A stretch of DNA of 64,000 nucleotides from CAVSKL01 sp963728475 [NCBI: Candidatus Eiseniibacteriota bacterium] (GTDB lineage: Bacteria; Eisenbacteria; RBG-16-71-46; JABDJR01): assembly GCA_963728475.1 (NCBI GenBank), contig CAVSKL010000002.1:372001-436000 (forward strand). The letters run 5' to 3'. Within the stretch, counting starts at the first letter, position 1, and every line of letters starts with the position of its first letter. The notes beneath the pieces are model-generated. The model saw only the letters and a program-made list of their open reading frames with translations. It was not told where the DNA came from and made no database searches. Positions 32,557 through 40,977 of this stretch are shown piece after piece. The translations under genes and the position numbers were made by a program.

Positions 32557-34230
32557 ATGTCCGCCGTCGATCCACGCGAGACGCCCGATCACCACGAACC
32601 CGACGACGACCCCGAGAAGCTCCTGGCCGAGGCGACCGAGGCGGTGCAGGCGGAGGAACGGCAGGACCTCCTCCGGGCCGCCGATCACTCCGGGGAGCGG
32701 ATCGAAATCCTGGAGGAGCAGCGGCGGAAGCTCCTGCTCCTGCTTGACGTGGCCCGGACGCTGAACCGGGCGGGGCGGGTTCGTGAACTGCTCGAGCGCG
32801 TTCTGGAGAGCGCGCTCGAGATCACCGGCGCCGACCGGGCCTACCTGCTCCAGAGCACGGCGCCGGGAAGCCTGCGCACCGTGGCCTCGCGCACCCGCGA
32901 CGGCTCCCCCGGGGATCCGTCCGTGCTCGCCGAGATCAGCCATACCATCCTCGACCGGGTGCTCGACCAGGGCCGCACCCTCTACGTCTCCGACGCGCTC
33001 AACAACCCCGACTTCATGTCCCGCCGCTCGGTGAAGGAGCTTTCGCTCCGCACCGTGGTGTGCGTGCCGCTTCCCGGTCCCAGCGGGGTCCAGGGCGCGC
33101 TCTACGTGGACAGCCGGAGCGTGTCCGGCCTCCTGGAAGGGGAGGGGGTGGAGATCCTGGAGGCGTTCGGAGTGCAGGCGGGGATCGCGCTCGAGACCGC
33201 GCAGCATCGCGAAGAACTCGAGGCGGCGGCGGAGGACCTGGTGGCCGAGAACCGCACCCTCAAGCACGCGCTGGGCGAGCGTTCCCGGTGGGACCAGATC
33301 CTGGGCCGGAGCCCGGCGGTGGAGAAGGTGTTCCTGATCATGGACCGGGTGGTGGGCAACTCGGTGACGGTGCTGCTCCAGGGGGAGACGGGGACCGGCA
33401 AGGAACTGGTGGCCCAGGCCCTGCATTTCAACGGCCCCCGCCGCGAGTCGAACTTCATTCCCGTCAACTGCGGGGCGTTCCCTGAGGCGCTCCTGGAGAG
33501 CGAACTCTTCGGATACCGCCGGGGCGCGTTCACCGGCGCCGAGCGCGACCACGCCGGCCTGGTCGAGGCGGCCGACGGGGGGACCCTGTTTCTGGACGAG
33601 ATCGGCGAGCTCAGCTTGCCGCTCCAGGTCAAGCTCCTGCGGGTGCTCCAGGAGAGCGAGGTGCGCCGGATCGGCGAGAGCGCCTCGCGCAAGGTGGACG
33701 TGCGCATCGTCGCCGCCACCAACCGCGACCTGGCCCAGGAGGTCCGGAACGGCCGCTTCCGCGAGGATCTCTTCTACCGGGTGAACGTGGTCACCGTGAC
33801 CCTCCCCCCGCTCCGCGAGCGGGGAGAGGACGTGCTGCTCCTGGCCGAGCACTTCCTGGCGCTGGCCCGGGAGTCGGTGGGGCGGCCCGGCCTCCAGCTC
33901 GGCCGCGAGGCCCGGCGGCTGCTCATGAGCTACTCCTGGCCCGGGAACGTGCGCCAGCTGAAGAACGCGCTGGACCGGGCGGCGGCGCTCACCCAGCAGG
34001 ACCGGATCGAGCCCCAGGACCTGTTGCCGGACCTCGGGACCCAGAGCGCGCCGGTGGTGGCGCGGCAGGGCACCCTCCGCGAAAGCCTTCAGCGTGCCGA
34101 GAAGGCGGCGGTGCTGGGGGCCCTGGAGGAATCGGGCGGGAACATCTCCCAGGCCGCGAGGCACCTGGGGGTGAGCCGCCAGCACCTGCACACCCGGATC
34201 CGGCGCCTGGGCATCCGCCCCCGGGGCTGA
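32557..34230 (+). CDS. GAF-domain sigma-54-dependent transcriptional activator
   Basis: 557 residues. The ATG at 32557 has a purine-rich AGGGGGAGAG upstream and is preferred over TTG at 32533. Residues ~60-220 form a GAF sensory domain (D-R-A-Y-L-L-Q ... I-A-L-E-T-A-Q-H), followed by a coiled linker. The AAA+ domain has Walker A G-E-T-G-T-G-K-E, an intact G-A-F-T-G-A loop and F-L-D-E-I-G-E-L. A Fis-type helix-turn-helix (N-I-S-Q-A-A-R-H-L-G) closes the protein. It should remodel RNA polymerase-sigma-54 in response to a small molecule or redox signal. The adjacent activator may regulate overlapping targets. Confidence 0.9.
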   Translation: MSAVDPRETPDHHEPDDDPEKLLAEATEAVQAEERQDLLRAADHSGERIEILEEQRRKLLLLLDVARTLNRAGRVRELLERVLESALEITGADRAYLLQSTAPGSLRTVASRTRDGSPGDPSVLAEISHTILDRVLDQGRTLYVSDALNNPDFMSRRSVKELSLRTVVCVPLPGPSGVQGALYVDSRSVSGLLEGEGVEILEAFGVQAGIALETAQHREELEAAAEDLVAENRTLKHALGERSRWDQILGRSPAVEKVFLIMDRVVGNSVTVLLQGETGTGKELVAQALHFNGPRRESNFIPVNCGAFPEALLESELFGYRRGAFTGAERDHAGLVEAADGGTLFLDEIGELSLPLQVKLLRVLQESEVRRIGESASRKVDVRIVAATNRDLAQEVRNGRFREDLFYRVNVVTVTLPPLRERGEDVLLLAEHFLALARESVGRPGLQLGREARRLLMSYSWPGNVRQLKNALDRAAALTQQDRIEPQDLLPDLGTQSAPVVARQGTLRESLQRAEKAAVLGALEESGGNISQAARHLGVSRQHLHTRIRRLGIRPRG

Positions 34231-34260
34231 CGCCCGCCCCCGGTCTCCGGCCCGGCAGAG

Positions 34261-34294
34261 AAAGATCCCGGCCCCATCCGGAGCCGGGATCTTT
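34261..34294. terminator. Strong bidirectional terminator
   Basis: AAAGATCCCGGC (34261-34272) pairs perfectly with GCCGGGATCTTT (34283-34294), followed by a T-run on the plus strand. It lies between the convergent activator gene (stop 34230) and the S41 protease gene (stop 34341). It is the clearest intrinsic terminator in the window. Confidence 0.8.
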
Positions 34295-34340
34295 TCGTTC
34301 GGGCGCCGCCGCTGGCGGTTCGGGAGCCGGGCCGGCCCGG

Positions 34341-35966
34341 TCAGCGCTGCTGTTGCGCCGAGGCCTCGTAGGTCTTGGCCATGAGTTCCGCTTCCGGGAA
34401 ATGCTTCATCGCCTCGGCGAGTTCGGGATCCTGCTTCAGGATCACCTCGTAGCGGGCGGTGAGCCCCCACAGGTTGCCGGCGATCTCGCGCTTCACCGCG
34501 GTCCTGATGTAGTCGGACTCCTTGCCCAGGTCGTCCTTGGAAAGGTGGATCGAGGTGTCCGCCTCCGCCTCCTTCTCGAACCGGGCCAGGGCGTCGTCCG
34601 GCAGCTTCCAGTTCTTGAGGAAGTCCTGCTGGTCGAGGGTCTTGGGGTCGAGGTGCTTGGCCGCGAAGGAATTGGCGAAGGTGAAGGGGAGCCGGCTCTG
34701 CTCGATCGCCACCTCGGCGTCGTTCAGCTCCATGCTCGCGGTGATCCGGATGTCGGGGGTGATGCCGCCCCCGCCGTGCATCGGGCGGTGCTCGGTGAGG
34801 GTGAAGTAGATCGGCTTTCCGGTGGTGTCCTCCTCCGCCTCCTTGGCGAGCTGCGCATCGCTCTCCGACCAGTGCTCCAAGTACTCGTCCCGGTTGGCGT
34901 AGGAGCGCTGGATGAGCCGCCCGCTGGGGGTGTAATAGCGGGCCACGGTCAGGAGCAGGGCGCCGCCGTCCTGGAGCATGAACTGGCGCTGGACCAGCCC
35001 CTTGCCGAAGGTGGTGACCCCGGCCACCAGGCCCCGGTCGTGGTCCTGGACCGCGCCGGATACGATCTCCGAGGCCGACGCGGTGCCGTGGTTCACCAGC
35101 ACGATCATTGGGTAGCGTGGGTGGGTGGCGACGTCGGTGGAGTAGTAGTACTGGCTCGAGCCCTCGATCCGGCCCTTGGTGTAGACGATCACCTCGTTGC
35201 CGTCGATGAACTTGTCCGCAACCTCGATGGCCTGGTTCAGGAACCCGCCGCTGTTGTTGCGCAGGTCGAAGACCAGGCGCTGCATGCCCTGCTTCTCCAG
35301 GCTCTCGAGCGCGGTCTCCAGCTCGTCGCTGGTGGTGGCGCTGAACCGGATCATCCGCACGTAGCCGGTCTTGCCGTCGTCGAGCATGAAAGCGTAGGGG
35401 ACCGAGTAGATCGGGATCTTGTCGCGGACGATGGTGAAGCTCAGGTCCTTGTCGATCCCCGGGCGGCGGACGGTGATGTGGACCGCCGTCCCCTTGGGCC
35501 CCTTGAGCTTGGCGACCACGTCGTCGTTGGACAGGTCCTTGGCCGACTCGCCCTCGATCTTGGTGATGCGGTCGCCGGGCCGAATGCCGAGGTGCGCCGA
35601 CGGGCCCCCCTCGATCGCCGAGATCACGGTGATCCAGCCGTCCCGGATCTCGAACGAAACCCCGATCCCCTCGTACTCGCCGGTGTTCCGCTCGTTCATC
35701 CGGGCGAACGCCTCCGGATCGACGTAGGTGGTATGGGGGTCGAGCTGCTCCAGCATGCCCCGGATGGCGCCCCGGACGAGTTTTTGGGAGTCGACCTCCT
35801 CCACGTAATTGCCCTTCACGTAGTTCAACACCTGGTTGAACACGTGGAGCTGGTTGTAGAGGGTGTCGGGTTCGGCGTGCACCTGGCCCGAGAGGATGGT
35901 GCCCAAGCCGAATCCTATGAACACCGCCCCCGCCACGATGAGCGCAGGGACCCGGACTCTTTTCAT
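34341..35966 (-). CDS. S41-family C-terminal processing protease
   Basis: 541 residues, ATG at 35966 with GGAGGT upstream. A signal-anchor segment (V-P-A-L-I-V-A-G-A-V-F-I-G-F) and V-H-A cleavage-like site point to export. A PDZ domain (about residues 95-185, with G-P-S-A-H-L-G-I-R-P-G-D-R-I) is followed by the S41 protease core with the catalytic Ser in T-A-S-A-S-E-I and Lys in F-G-K-G-L-V-Q. Relatives are the CtpA/Prc proteases that trim periplasmic proteins from the C-terminus. The ~170 residues after the core form an unrecognised helical tail. Codon use is less GC-biased than its neighbours. Confidence 0.9.
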   Translation of the reverse strand: MKRVRVPALIVAGAVFIGFGLGTILSGQVHAEPDTLYNQLHVFNQVLNYVKGNYVEEVDSQKLVRGAIRGMLEQLDPHTTYVDPEAFARMNERNTGEYEGIGVSFEIRDGWITVISAIEGGPSAHLGIRPGDRITKIEGESAKDLSNDDVVAKLKGPKGTAVHITVRRPGIDKDLSFTIVRDKIPIYSVPYAFMLDDGKTGYVRMIRFSATTSDELETALESLEKQGMQRLVFDLRNNSGGFLNQAIEVADKFIDGNEVIVYTKGRIEGSSQYYYSTDVATHPRYPMIVLVNHGTASASEIVSGAVQDHDRGLVAGVTTFGKGLVQRQFMLQDGGALLLTVARYYTPSGRLIQRSYANRDEYLEHWSESDAQLAKEAEEDTTGKPIYFTLTEHRPMHGGGGITPDIRITASMELNDAEVAIEQSRLPFTFANSFAAKHLDPKTLDQQDFLKNWKLPDDALARFEKEAEADTSIHLSKDDLGKESDYIRTAVKREIAGNLWGLTARYEVILKQDPELAEAMKHFPEAELMAKTYEASAQQQR

Positions 35967-36125
35967 GATGACCTCCGGCTGGAAGAGCTCACGCGGGAGC
36001 GGCCGCCGGCGTCGGGGCCGCGCCGAGGGGGTGCGCCGGACGCTCCTGGGTGAGACGAGGAAGAACCTCCTATGTAACGACGGATTCTAGCACGGGGCGG
36101 TTCCGTCCGGCCGCCCCCCGCCCGC

Positions 36126-38171
36126 TCACCGCTGGTAGACCCAGTAGTGGAACGAGCCGTAGGCGGAATGGTGCGGATCGTCCGAGGCCAGGTCGATCTC
36201 GAGGGCCGCGGAGGTCATGGCGGCGGCGGGGAGCACGAAGGTGCTTTCCTGCCACTTCCCGGCCTCCTCTCCCGGTTCTACCCACATACCCCGGAACCCC
36301 CCTCCGGTATCCACCCGAAGTCGAAAGGGGGCGTGGCTCCGCCCGGCCAGCGTCACCTCCCGCCCCGGGGTGAGCCCGGTGACGGTGAAGGACTCGCCCC
36401 CGCTCACGATCCGGCCCCCGTCCAGGACCTCGCGGCCGTCGCCGGCGGGCAGGAGCCGCAACAGGTTCTGATAGGCCCCGTCCAGGATGTGGAGGCGGTA
36501 CCCGGCGGCCCGTTCACTGGCCAGATCGGCCACGTCCACCGTCGCCGCGAGCCGCATCCCCGCCACCGCCCGCAGGACCCCGGGATCGTGGGGGAGATCC
36601 CCCGAACCGGCCAGGCTCCAGTCGGCCCGGTACACGTTCATCGGATTCCCCCCCGCGATGGAAGGGCGATAGAGCCGCTGGCTCCCCACCAGCCGGTGGG
36701 GCTGCAGGAACGCGGGGTCGAACCATCCCGGGTAGACGGCGAGCACGTCGGGGCGCCGGCCGGGAGGAAGGCGCTCCAGCTCCTCCCACACCCCGGCCGA
36801 GCCCAGCCGGCCCGGCTCCCGGAAGCTCTCGTCCACCAGCCCCTCGAAGTCGGTGACCGGGTAGTCGCCGTAGTAGGCCAGGGCCCCGGCGTCGTTGAGT
36901 CCGAGCCGGGTGGGGTGGACCGGGTCCCCGGCGGCCAGCCGCCGGGCGAGTTCGGTCTGCTGGAAGTAGATGTCGGCGCAGTTCCGGCCGTAGGCGACCA
37001 CGAAGAACGCCGTTCCCGGCAGCGCCAGGGCAACCAGCGCCACCCCCACCGCGCGGGTCCCGTCGGGGGGGGCGAGCTCCGCCCAGGCCTGCTCCACCCA
37101 GCGGCCCACCCGGTCCGCGCCCGCCGCCACCCCCGGGAGCACGAAGGCGTAGACCGGCATCAGATAGCGGTGCCAGTGCCAGGTCCGGGGGACGGTGAAC
37201 GCCACCGCCAGGAGCGAGAGCGCGATCCAGGCCAGCAGGAGCGCGTGGGGCCCGGGGCGGCGCCGGCGGGCCTCGGACCAGGCCCCCGGCACCAGCCCGA
37301 GCAGCACCAGCGCCAGCGCGAACGGGACCAGATAGAAGCCCATCCCGGAGCCGTCGTTGGCCGCGATCCCCGAGGCGTCCCGGACCACCCCTCCGCCCAG
37401 CGCCCCCTTGATCGCGATCTGGAGGTAGGACGCCGCTCCCGCGAACCAGTCGGGGAAGTTGAAGCCGGGACCGCCGAGCACCGACTTCACCTCCATCGAC
37501 GCGGACTGGGGGCGGCCGGTGAGGATCCACTGGAGCGCGAAGGGGAGCGCCGCCCCCGCCCACGGGAGCGCCCACCATCCCCGCCGTCCCCGCCGGAACC
37601 CGAATAGGAACGCGGGCAGCACCAGGAAGAGGGCGTCGGGACGGGCCAGGCCGAGGAGGGCGCCGAAGACGAAGAAGCGGCGGGGGAAGGGGGCGTCGTC
37701 TGCGGGCCATGCCGCGGCGGTGGCCAGGGCGAGCGCCGCGAACAGCGGAAGGTCCATGCCGCTCAGGAAGCCCCAAAGGAGGGGGCCGGAGGTGAGGATG
37801 AGGGCGGGGGCGATCCAGGGGGCCCGGGGGGCGATCCGGCGCCCGATCGCGTGCGCGCTCACCGCCGCCCAGGCGAAGGCCGCCCCCCCCGACAGCACCG
37901 CGAACAGCGCCATCGCCGGTCCGCGGAAGCCGGCCAGGTAGCCCAGGGTATCCACCCATACCGTGAGGAGGCCGGTGGCCCCGGCGGAGGGACCGCCCCC
38001 GGCCTGATAGGTGAAGGGGGAGCCGGCCGCCCACCGTTTCGCGTACTGGAAGAAGATGAACGCGTCGTCGAGAGGCATGGAAAGGTGGCCGCCGGTGGCG
38101 GCGAGCATGACGGCGAGGCAGAGAGCGGCGGCGGCCGCGGCGACCCCCGCGATGACGAGCTTGGTCTTCAC
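36126..38171 (-). CDS. Multi-pass membrane glycosyltransferase-like protein (GT-C)
   Basis: 681 residues from a GTG at 38171 with GGAGG upstream. After one helix comes M-P-L-D-D-A-F-I-F-F-Q-Y-A, an acidic loop plus amphipathic segment as in arabinosyl/mannosyl-type GT-C transferases. About 10-11 hydrophobic helices follow, and the C-terminal ~280 residues are extracytoplasmic, with a beta-rich end. It probably uses a polyprenyl-linked sugar in the periplasm. The gene stands alone on the minus strand, divergent from another GT-C gene at 38442. Substrates are unknown. Confidence 0.7.
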   Translation of the reverse strand: MKTKLVIAGVAAAAAALCLAVMLAATGGHLSMPLDDAFIFFQYAKRWAAGSPFTYQAGGGPSAGATGLLTVWVDTLGYLAGFRGPAMALFAVLSGGAAFAWAAVSAHAIGRRIAPRAPWIAPALILTSGPLLWGFLSGMDLPLFAALALATAAAWPADDAPFPRRFFVFGALLGLARPDALFLVLPAFLFGFRRGRRGWWALPWAGAALPFALQWILTGRPQSASMEVKSVLGGPGFNFPDWFAGAASYLQIAIKGALGGGVVRDASGIAANDGSGMGFYLVPFALALVLLGLVPGAWSEARRRRPGPHALLLAWIALSLLAVAFTVPRTWHWHRYLMPVYAFVLPGVAAGADRVGRWVEQAWAELAPPDGTRAVGVALVALALPGTAFFVVAYGRNCADIYFQQTELARRLAAGDPVHPTRLGLNDAGALAYYGDYPVTDFEGLVDESFREPGRLGSAGVWEELERLPPGRRPDVLAVYPGWFDPAFLQPHRLVGSQRLYRPSIAGGNPMNVYRADWSLAGSGDLPHDPGVLRAVAGMRLAATVDVADLASERAAGYRLHILDGAYQNLLRLLPAGDGREVLDGGRIVSGGESFTVTGLTPGREVTLAGRSHAPFRLRVDTGGGFRGMWVEPGEEAGKWQESTFVLPAAAMTSAALEIDLASDDPHHSAYGSFHYWVYQR

Positions 38172-38206
38172 CGGTGCGCCTCCCCGAGTGCGGGCGGGAG
38201 CCTTCC

Positions 38207-38236
38207 TTGACCCCGGAATCCCGCGGTTCCTATACT
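38207..38236 (+). promoter_or_regulatory. Candidate promoter of the GT39-TPR gene
   Basis: TTGACC (38207-38212) and TATACT (38231-38236), spacer 18. Transcription would start near 38243, giving a ~200-nt leader before the TTG at 38442. The leader contains a 10-bp stem (38247-38256 with its complement ending near 38288, loop ~22) and a 14-base palindrome GCCCGCCGGCGGGC at about 38309-38322. Confidence 0.5.
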
Positions 38237-38441
38237 GGCGCGCGAACGGGCCAGACGGGGCCGCCCGGGCTCCGTGCTGGCCCGTTGCCGTCCGGGCCGC
38301 GCCGCCCGCCGGCGGGCGCCCGCGCCCCCGGCGGCGCCGTGGACCGCGAAACCATAGCGCCGAACTTCGCGCCCGGTCACGCCGTCATTCGGCCGGCGGA
38401 CCCGGCGGGGGCGGGTCCGGCGCCCGAAAGGCCACCCCGGT

Positions 38442-40544
38442 TTGAAGATCCGCACCGGCACCGTCGCCCTCTGGGGCCTGACCGCGTTCGCGCTCGCGGT
38501 GCGGGTCGTGCACCTTCGCTGGGGTTTCCCGGAGGTCTTCGAGGAGGCCACCCCGGTCCACCAGGCGATCGGCTTCTGGGGCCGGCCGGGGGGCGGGCTC
38601 GACCTCAATCCCCACTTCTTCAAGTACCCGAGCCTCACCTTCTACCTGAACTTCATCGGCCAGGCGATCTGGTTCCTGATCCTGAGCGTGAAGGGGTCGG
38701 TGGGGTCGCTGAACGAGTTCCGCCAGCTCCTGGCCCAGGATCCCAACCGGGCGGTGCTGCTCGGCCGGAGCATCCAGGCCGCCCTGGGGGCGCTGGCGGT
38801 GATTCCCACCGTGCTCCTGGGCCGCCGCCTGGCCGGCCCCGCTGCCGGGTGGATCGCGGGGGGGCTGTGGGCGCTGCTCCCGGTGGCGGTGATCGAGAGC
38901 CGGCTGGTGGATCCCGACATGGCCCTGACCCTGTTCGCCGCGGCCGCGCTCGCCGCCTCGGTCCGGCTCGCCGACCGCGGGGAGCGGAGCGACTACCTGT
39001 GGACCGGCCTCTGGATCGGCCTCGCCGCCGCCTCCAAGTATCCGGGAGCGCTGCTGCTGGCCGCGCTTCTCGCCGCCCACGTCCACCGGGTGAGGCTGGG
39101 CGGGAGCGGCCCCGCCGGAATCGTCCTCGCCTCCGAACTCTGGCAGTCGCTGGTCACCGCGGCGGTGGCGTTCGCCGCCACCACCCCCTACGTGCTTCTC
39201 GACGCCTCCACCGCCTGGGCCGACATCTCCTTCGAACGCCGGCACATGGCGCTCGGCCACCTCGGCCGGGAGGGGGGGCGCGCCATCACCTACTACCTGG
39301 GCCGGGCCATTCCCCACGGCTGGACGCTGCCGGTGGCGGCGGCGGCGGCGGTGGGACTGGCCCTGCTGCTCGCCCGCCGGGAGAGCCGCGCCCGGGCCTC
39401 GGTCCCGGCCGCGTTCACCCTGATCGTGCTGGCGGTGCTGGGCTCGTGGAAGATGGCCGCGCCGCGCTACCTGCTCCCCCTGGCCCCGGTGGCGTCGGCG
39501 TGGGCGGCGGCGGCGGCGGTGCTCCTCCCGCGCCTGGCGCTCCGGCGGCCGGCCCCGGTCTGGCTCGCCCTCCTCCTGGGAGCGGCGCTGGCGGTGGCGC
39601 CCGCCCTGGGCGCGCGCGCGGTCGTGCGGGAAGGGGGGCGCACCGACTCCCGGGTGGCCGCCGGCCGCTGGATCCGGGAGCACGTGCCCGCCGGGAGCAC
39701 GCTCCTGGTGGAGCGCTACGGTCCCGAGCCCGACCCGGCCCGCTACAACGTGCTCTACCTGCCGTTCCACGGGATCACCCCGCACCTCTACGATCCCGCC
39801 TATTCGCCGCCCTTCTACGCCACCTTCGACTACCTCGTGTTCTCCTCCGAGGTCTCGGCGCGCTACCTGGCCCGCCCCCGGGAGTACCCGGCCCAGGCGT
39901 CGTTCTATGCCGCCATGGACCGCGCCTTCGAGGAGGTGGCGGCGTATCCGTCCGGCGACTACCTGGGCCCCACCGTCCGCATCCTCCACCGCAAGCCGGA
40001 GATGCCGATCAAGGATCTCTCGCACATTCCCGACGGGTTCTTCGAGCAGCTCAAGGGAAACGACCGGCTCGCCGAGTACTTCTCCGCCCTGGGGGTGGTC
40101 CTCGCGCGCCAGGAGCGGGACTCGCTGGGCTTCCGCATGCTCACCGAGGCGGTGGACATGGCCCCCGCCGACGCCAAGGCGTGGGGCAACCTGGGGGTGA
40201 CCCGGATGCAGAAAGGCCAGCTCGACGGCGCCCTGGAAGCGCTGCGCCGGGCCCGGGACCTGGCCCCGCGCAACGCGGAAATCGCCTACGACCTGGGGGT
40301 CCTGCACCAGAAGAGCGGGGAGGCCGGGCAGGCCGCCGACGCCTTCCGCGAAGCCATCCTGATGCGGCCGGAGATGGAGGACGCCTACATCGGGCTCGCC
40401 CGCGCCCTGATCGAGGACGATCACTACGCCGGGGCCCGGGGGGTGCTCCACGAGTTCCTGAACCGCTTCCCGCGCTCCGACAAGCGCGAGACCGCCCGGA
40501 CCGTGCTGGCGGAGCTGGCGAAGATGGGGCCGGGGCGCCCCTGA
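38442..40544 (+). CDS. GT39-like membrane glycosyltransferase with C-terminal TPR domain
   Basis: 700 residues. The only plausible start near the first membrane helix is TTG at 38442. After helix 1 lies F-P-E-V-F-E-E-A-T-P, a variant of the acidic D-E loop motif of PMT-type transferases. Then come L-L-G-R-S-I-Q-A and about ten hydrophobic helices. From ~residue 525 on, three to four TPR units follow (for example A-W-G-N-L-G-V-T-R-M-Q-K-G). The fusion of a lipid-sugar-dependent transferase to TPR repeats suggests it docks a protein acceptor or assembly partner. Confidence 0.75.
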   Translation: MKIRTGTVALWGLTAFALAVRVVHLRWGFPEVFEEATPVHQAIGFWGRPGGGLDLNPHFFKYPSLTFYLNFIGQAIWFLILSVKGSVGSLNEFRQLLAQDPNRAVLLGRSIQAALGALAVIPTVLLGRRLAGPAAGWIAGGLWALLPVAVIESRLVDPDMALTLFAAAALAASVRLADRGERSDYLWTGLWIGLAAASKYPGALLLAALLAAHVHRVRLGGSGPAGIVLASELWQSLVTAAVAFAATTPYVLLDASTAWADISFERRHMALGHLGREGGRAITYYLGRAIPHGWTLPVAAAAAVGLALLLARRESRARASVPAAFTLIVLAVLGSWKMAAPRYLLPLAPVASAWAAAAAVLLPRLALRRPAPVWLALLLGAALAVAPALGARAVVREGGRTDSRVAAGRWIREHVPAGSTLLVERYGPEPDPARYNVLYLPFHGITPHLYDPAYSPPFYATFDYLVFSSEVSARYLARPREYPAQASFYAAMDRAFEEVAAYPSGDYLGPTVRILHRKPEMPIKDLSHIPDGFFEQLKGNDRLAEYFSALGVVLARQERDSLGFRMLTEAVDMAPADAKAWGNLGVTRMQKGQLDGALEALRRARDLAPRNAEIAYDLGVLHQKSGEAGQAADAFREAILMRPEMEDAYIGLARALIEDDHYAGARGVLHEFLNRFPRSDKRETARTVLAELAKMGPGRP

Positions 40545-40552
40545 CCCGCGCC

Positions 40553-40581
40553 TCGACACCGCGCGCCCTCTTGCCTACAAT
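40553..40581 (+). promoter_or_regulatory. Candidate promoter giving a leaderless pspC-like transcript
   Basis: TCGACA (40553-40558) and TACAAT (40576-40581) with an ideal 17-base spacer. The expected transcription start, about seven bases after the -10, coincides with the GTG start codon at 40588. No ribosome-binding site is present, so translation is probably leaderless. Confidence 0.55.
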
Positions 40582-40587
40582 GCCGGC

Positions 40588-40977
40588 GTGGAATCGACGA
40601 GCCGTCCCCAGACTCTCACCCGGTCGTTCGACGACCGCGTTCTCGCCGGCGTGTGCGGCGGGCTGGCCGCGTACCTGGGCGTGGACCCGGTCTGGGTGCG
40701 GGTGGTGTTCGTGGCGGGGTCGCTGTTCTGGGGGCTGGGGCTCATTGTCTACGCGGTGCTGTGGATCACCCTGCCCGAGCAGGCCGAGGACGAAGAGGTC
40801 CCCCCCGGCCCGCCCCTCGCCACTACCGACCCCGCTGCGGTGGCCGGGGTGCTCCTGGTCACGGTCGGGGCGCTGATCCTCCTGTGGAAACTTCTCTCGC
40901 TGCTGAGCTTCAGGATCGTGGTCCCGGTGCTGCTGGTGGCCCTGGGGATCTTCCTCCTCTCCCAGCGCCGGCGGTGA
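40588..40977 (+). CDS. PspC-domain membrane protein
   Basis: 129 residues from GTG at 40588. The PspC domain covers residues ~10-65: R-V-L-A-G-V-C-G-G-L-A-A-Y-L-G-V-D, then V-R-V-V-F-V and a membrane helix ending V-L-W-I-T-L-P. Two more hydrophobic segments follow and the C-terminus is basic. PspC proteins take part in envelope-stress signalling (phage-shock response), but no PspA or PspF gene is visible here. The stop overlaps the heptosyltransferase start by 4 bp. Confidence 0.85.
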   Translation: MESTSRPQTLTRSFDDRVLAGVCGGLAAYLGVDPVWVRVVFVAGSLFWGLGLIVYAVLWITLPEQAEDEEVPPGPPLATTDPAAVAGVLLVTVGALILLWKLLSLLSFRIVVPVLLVALGIFLLSQRRR

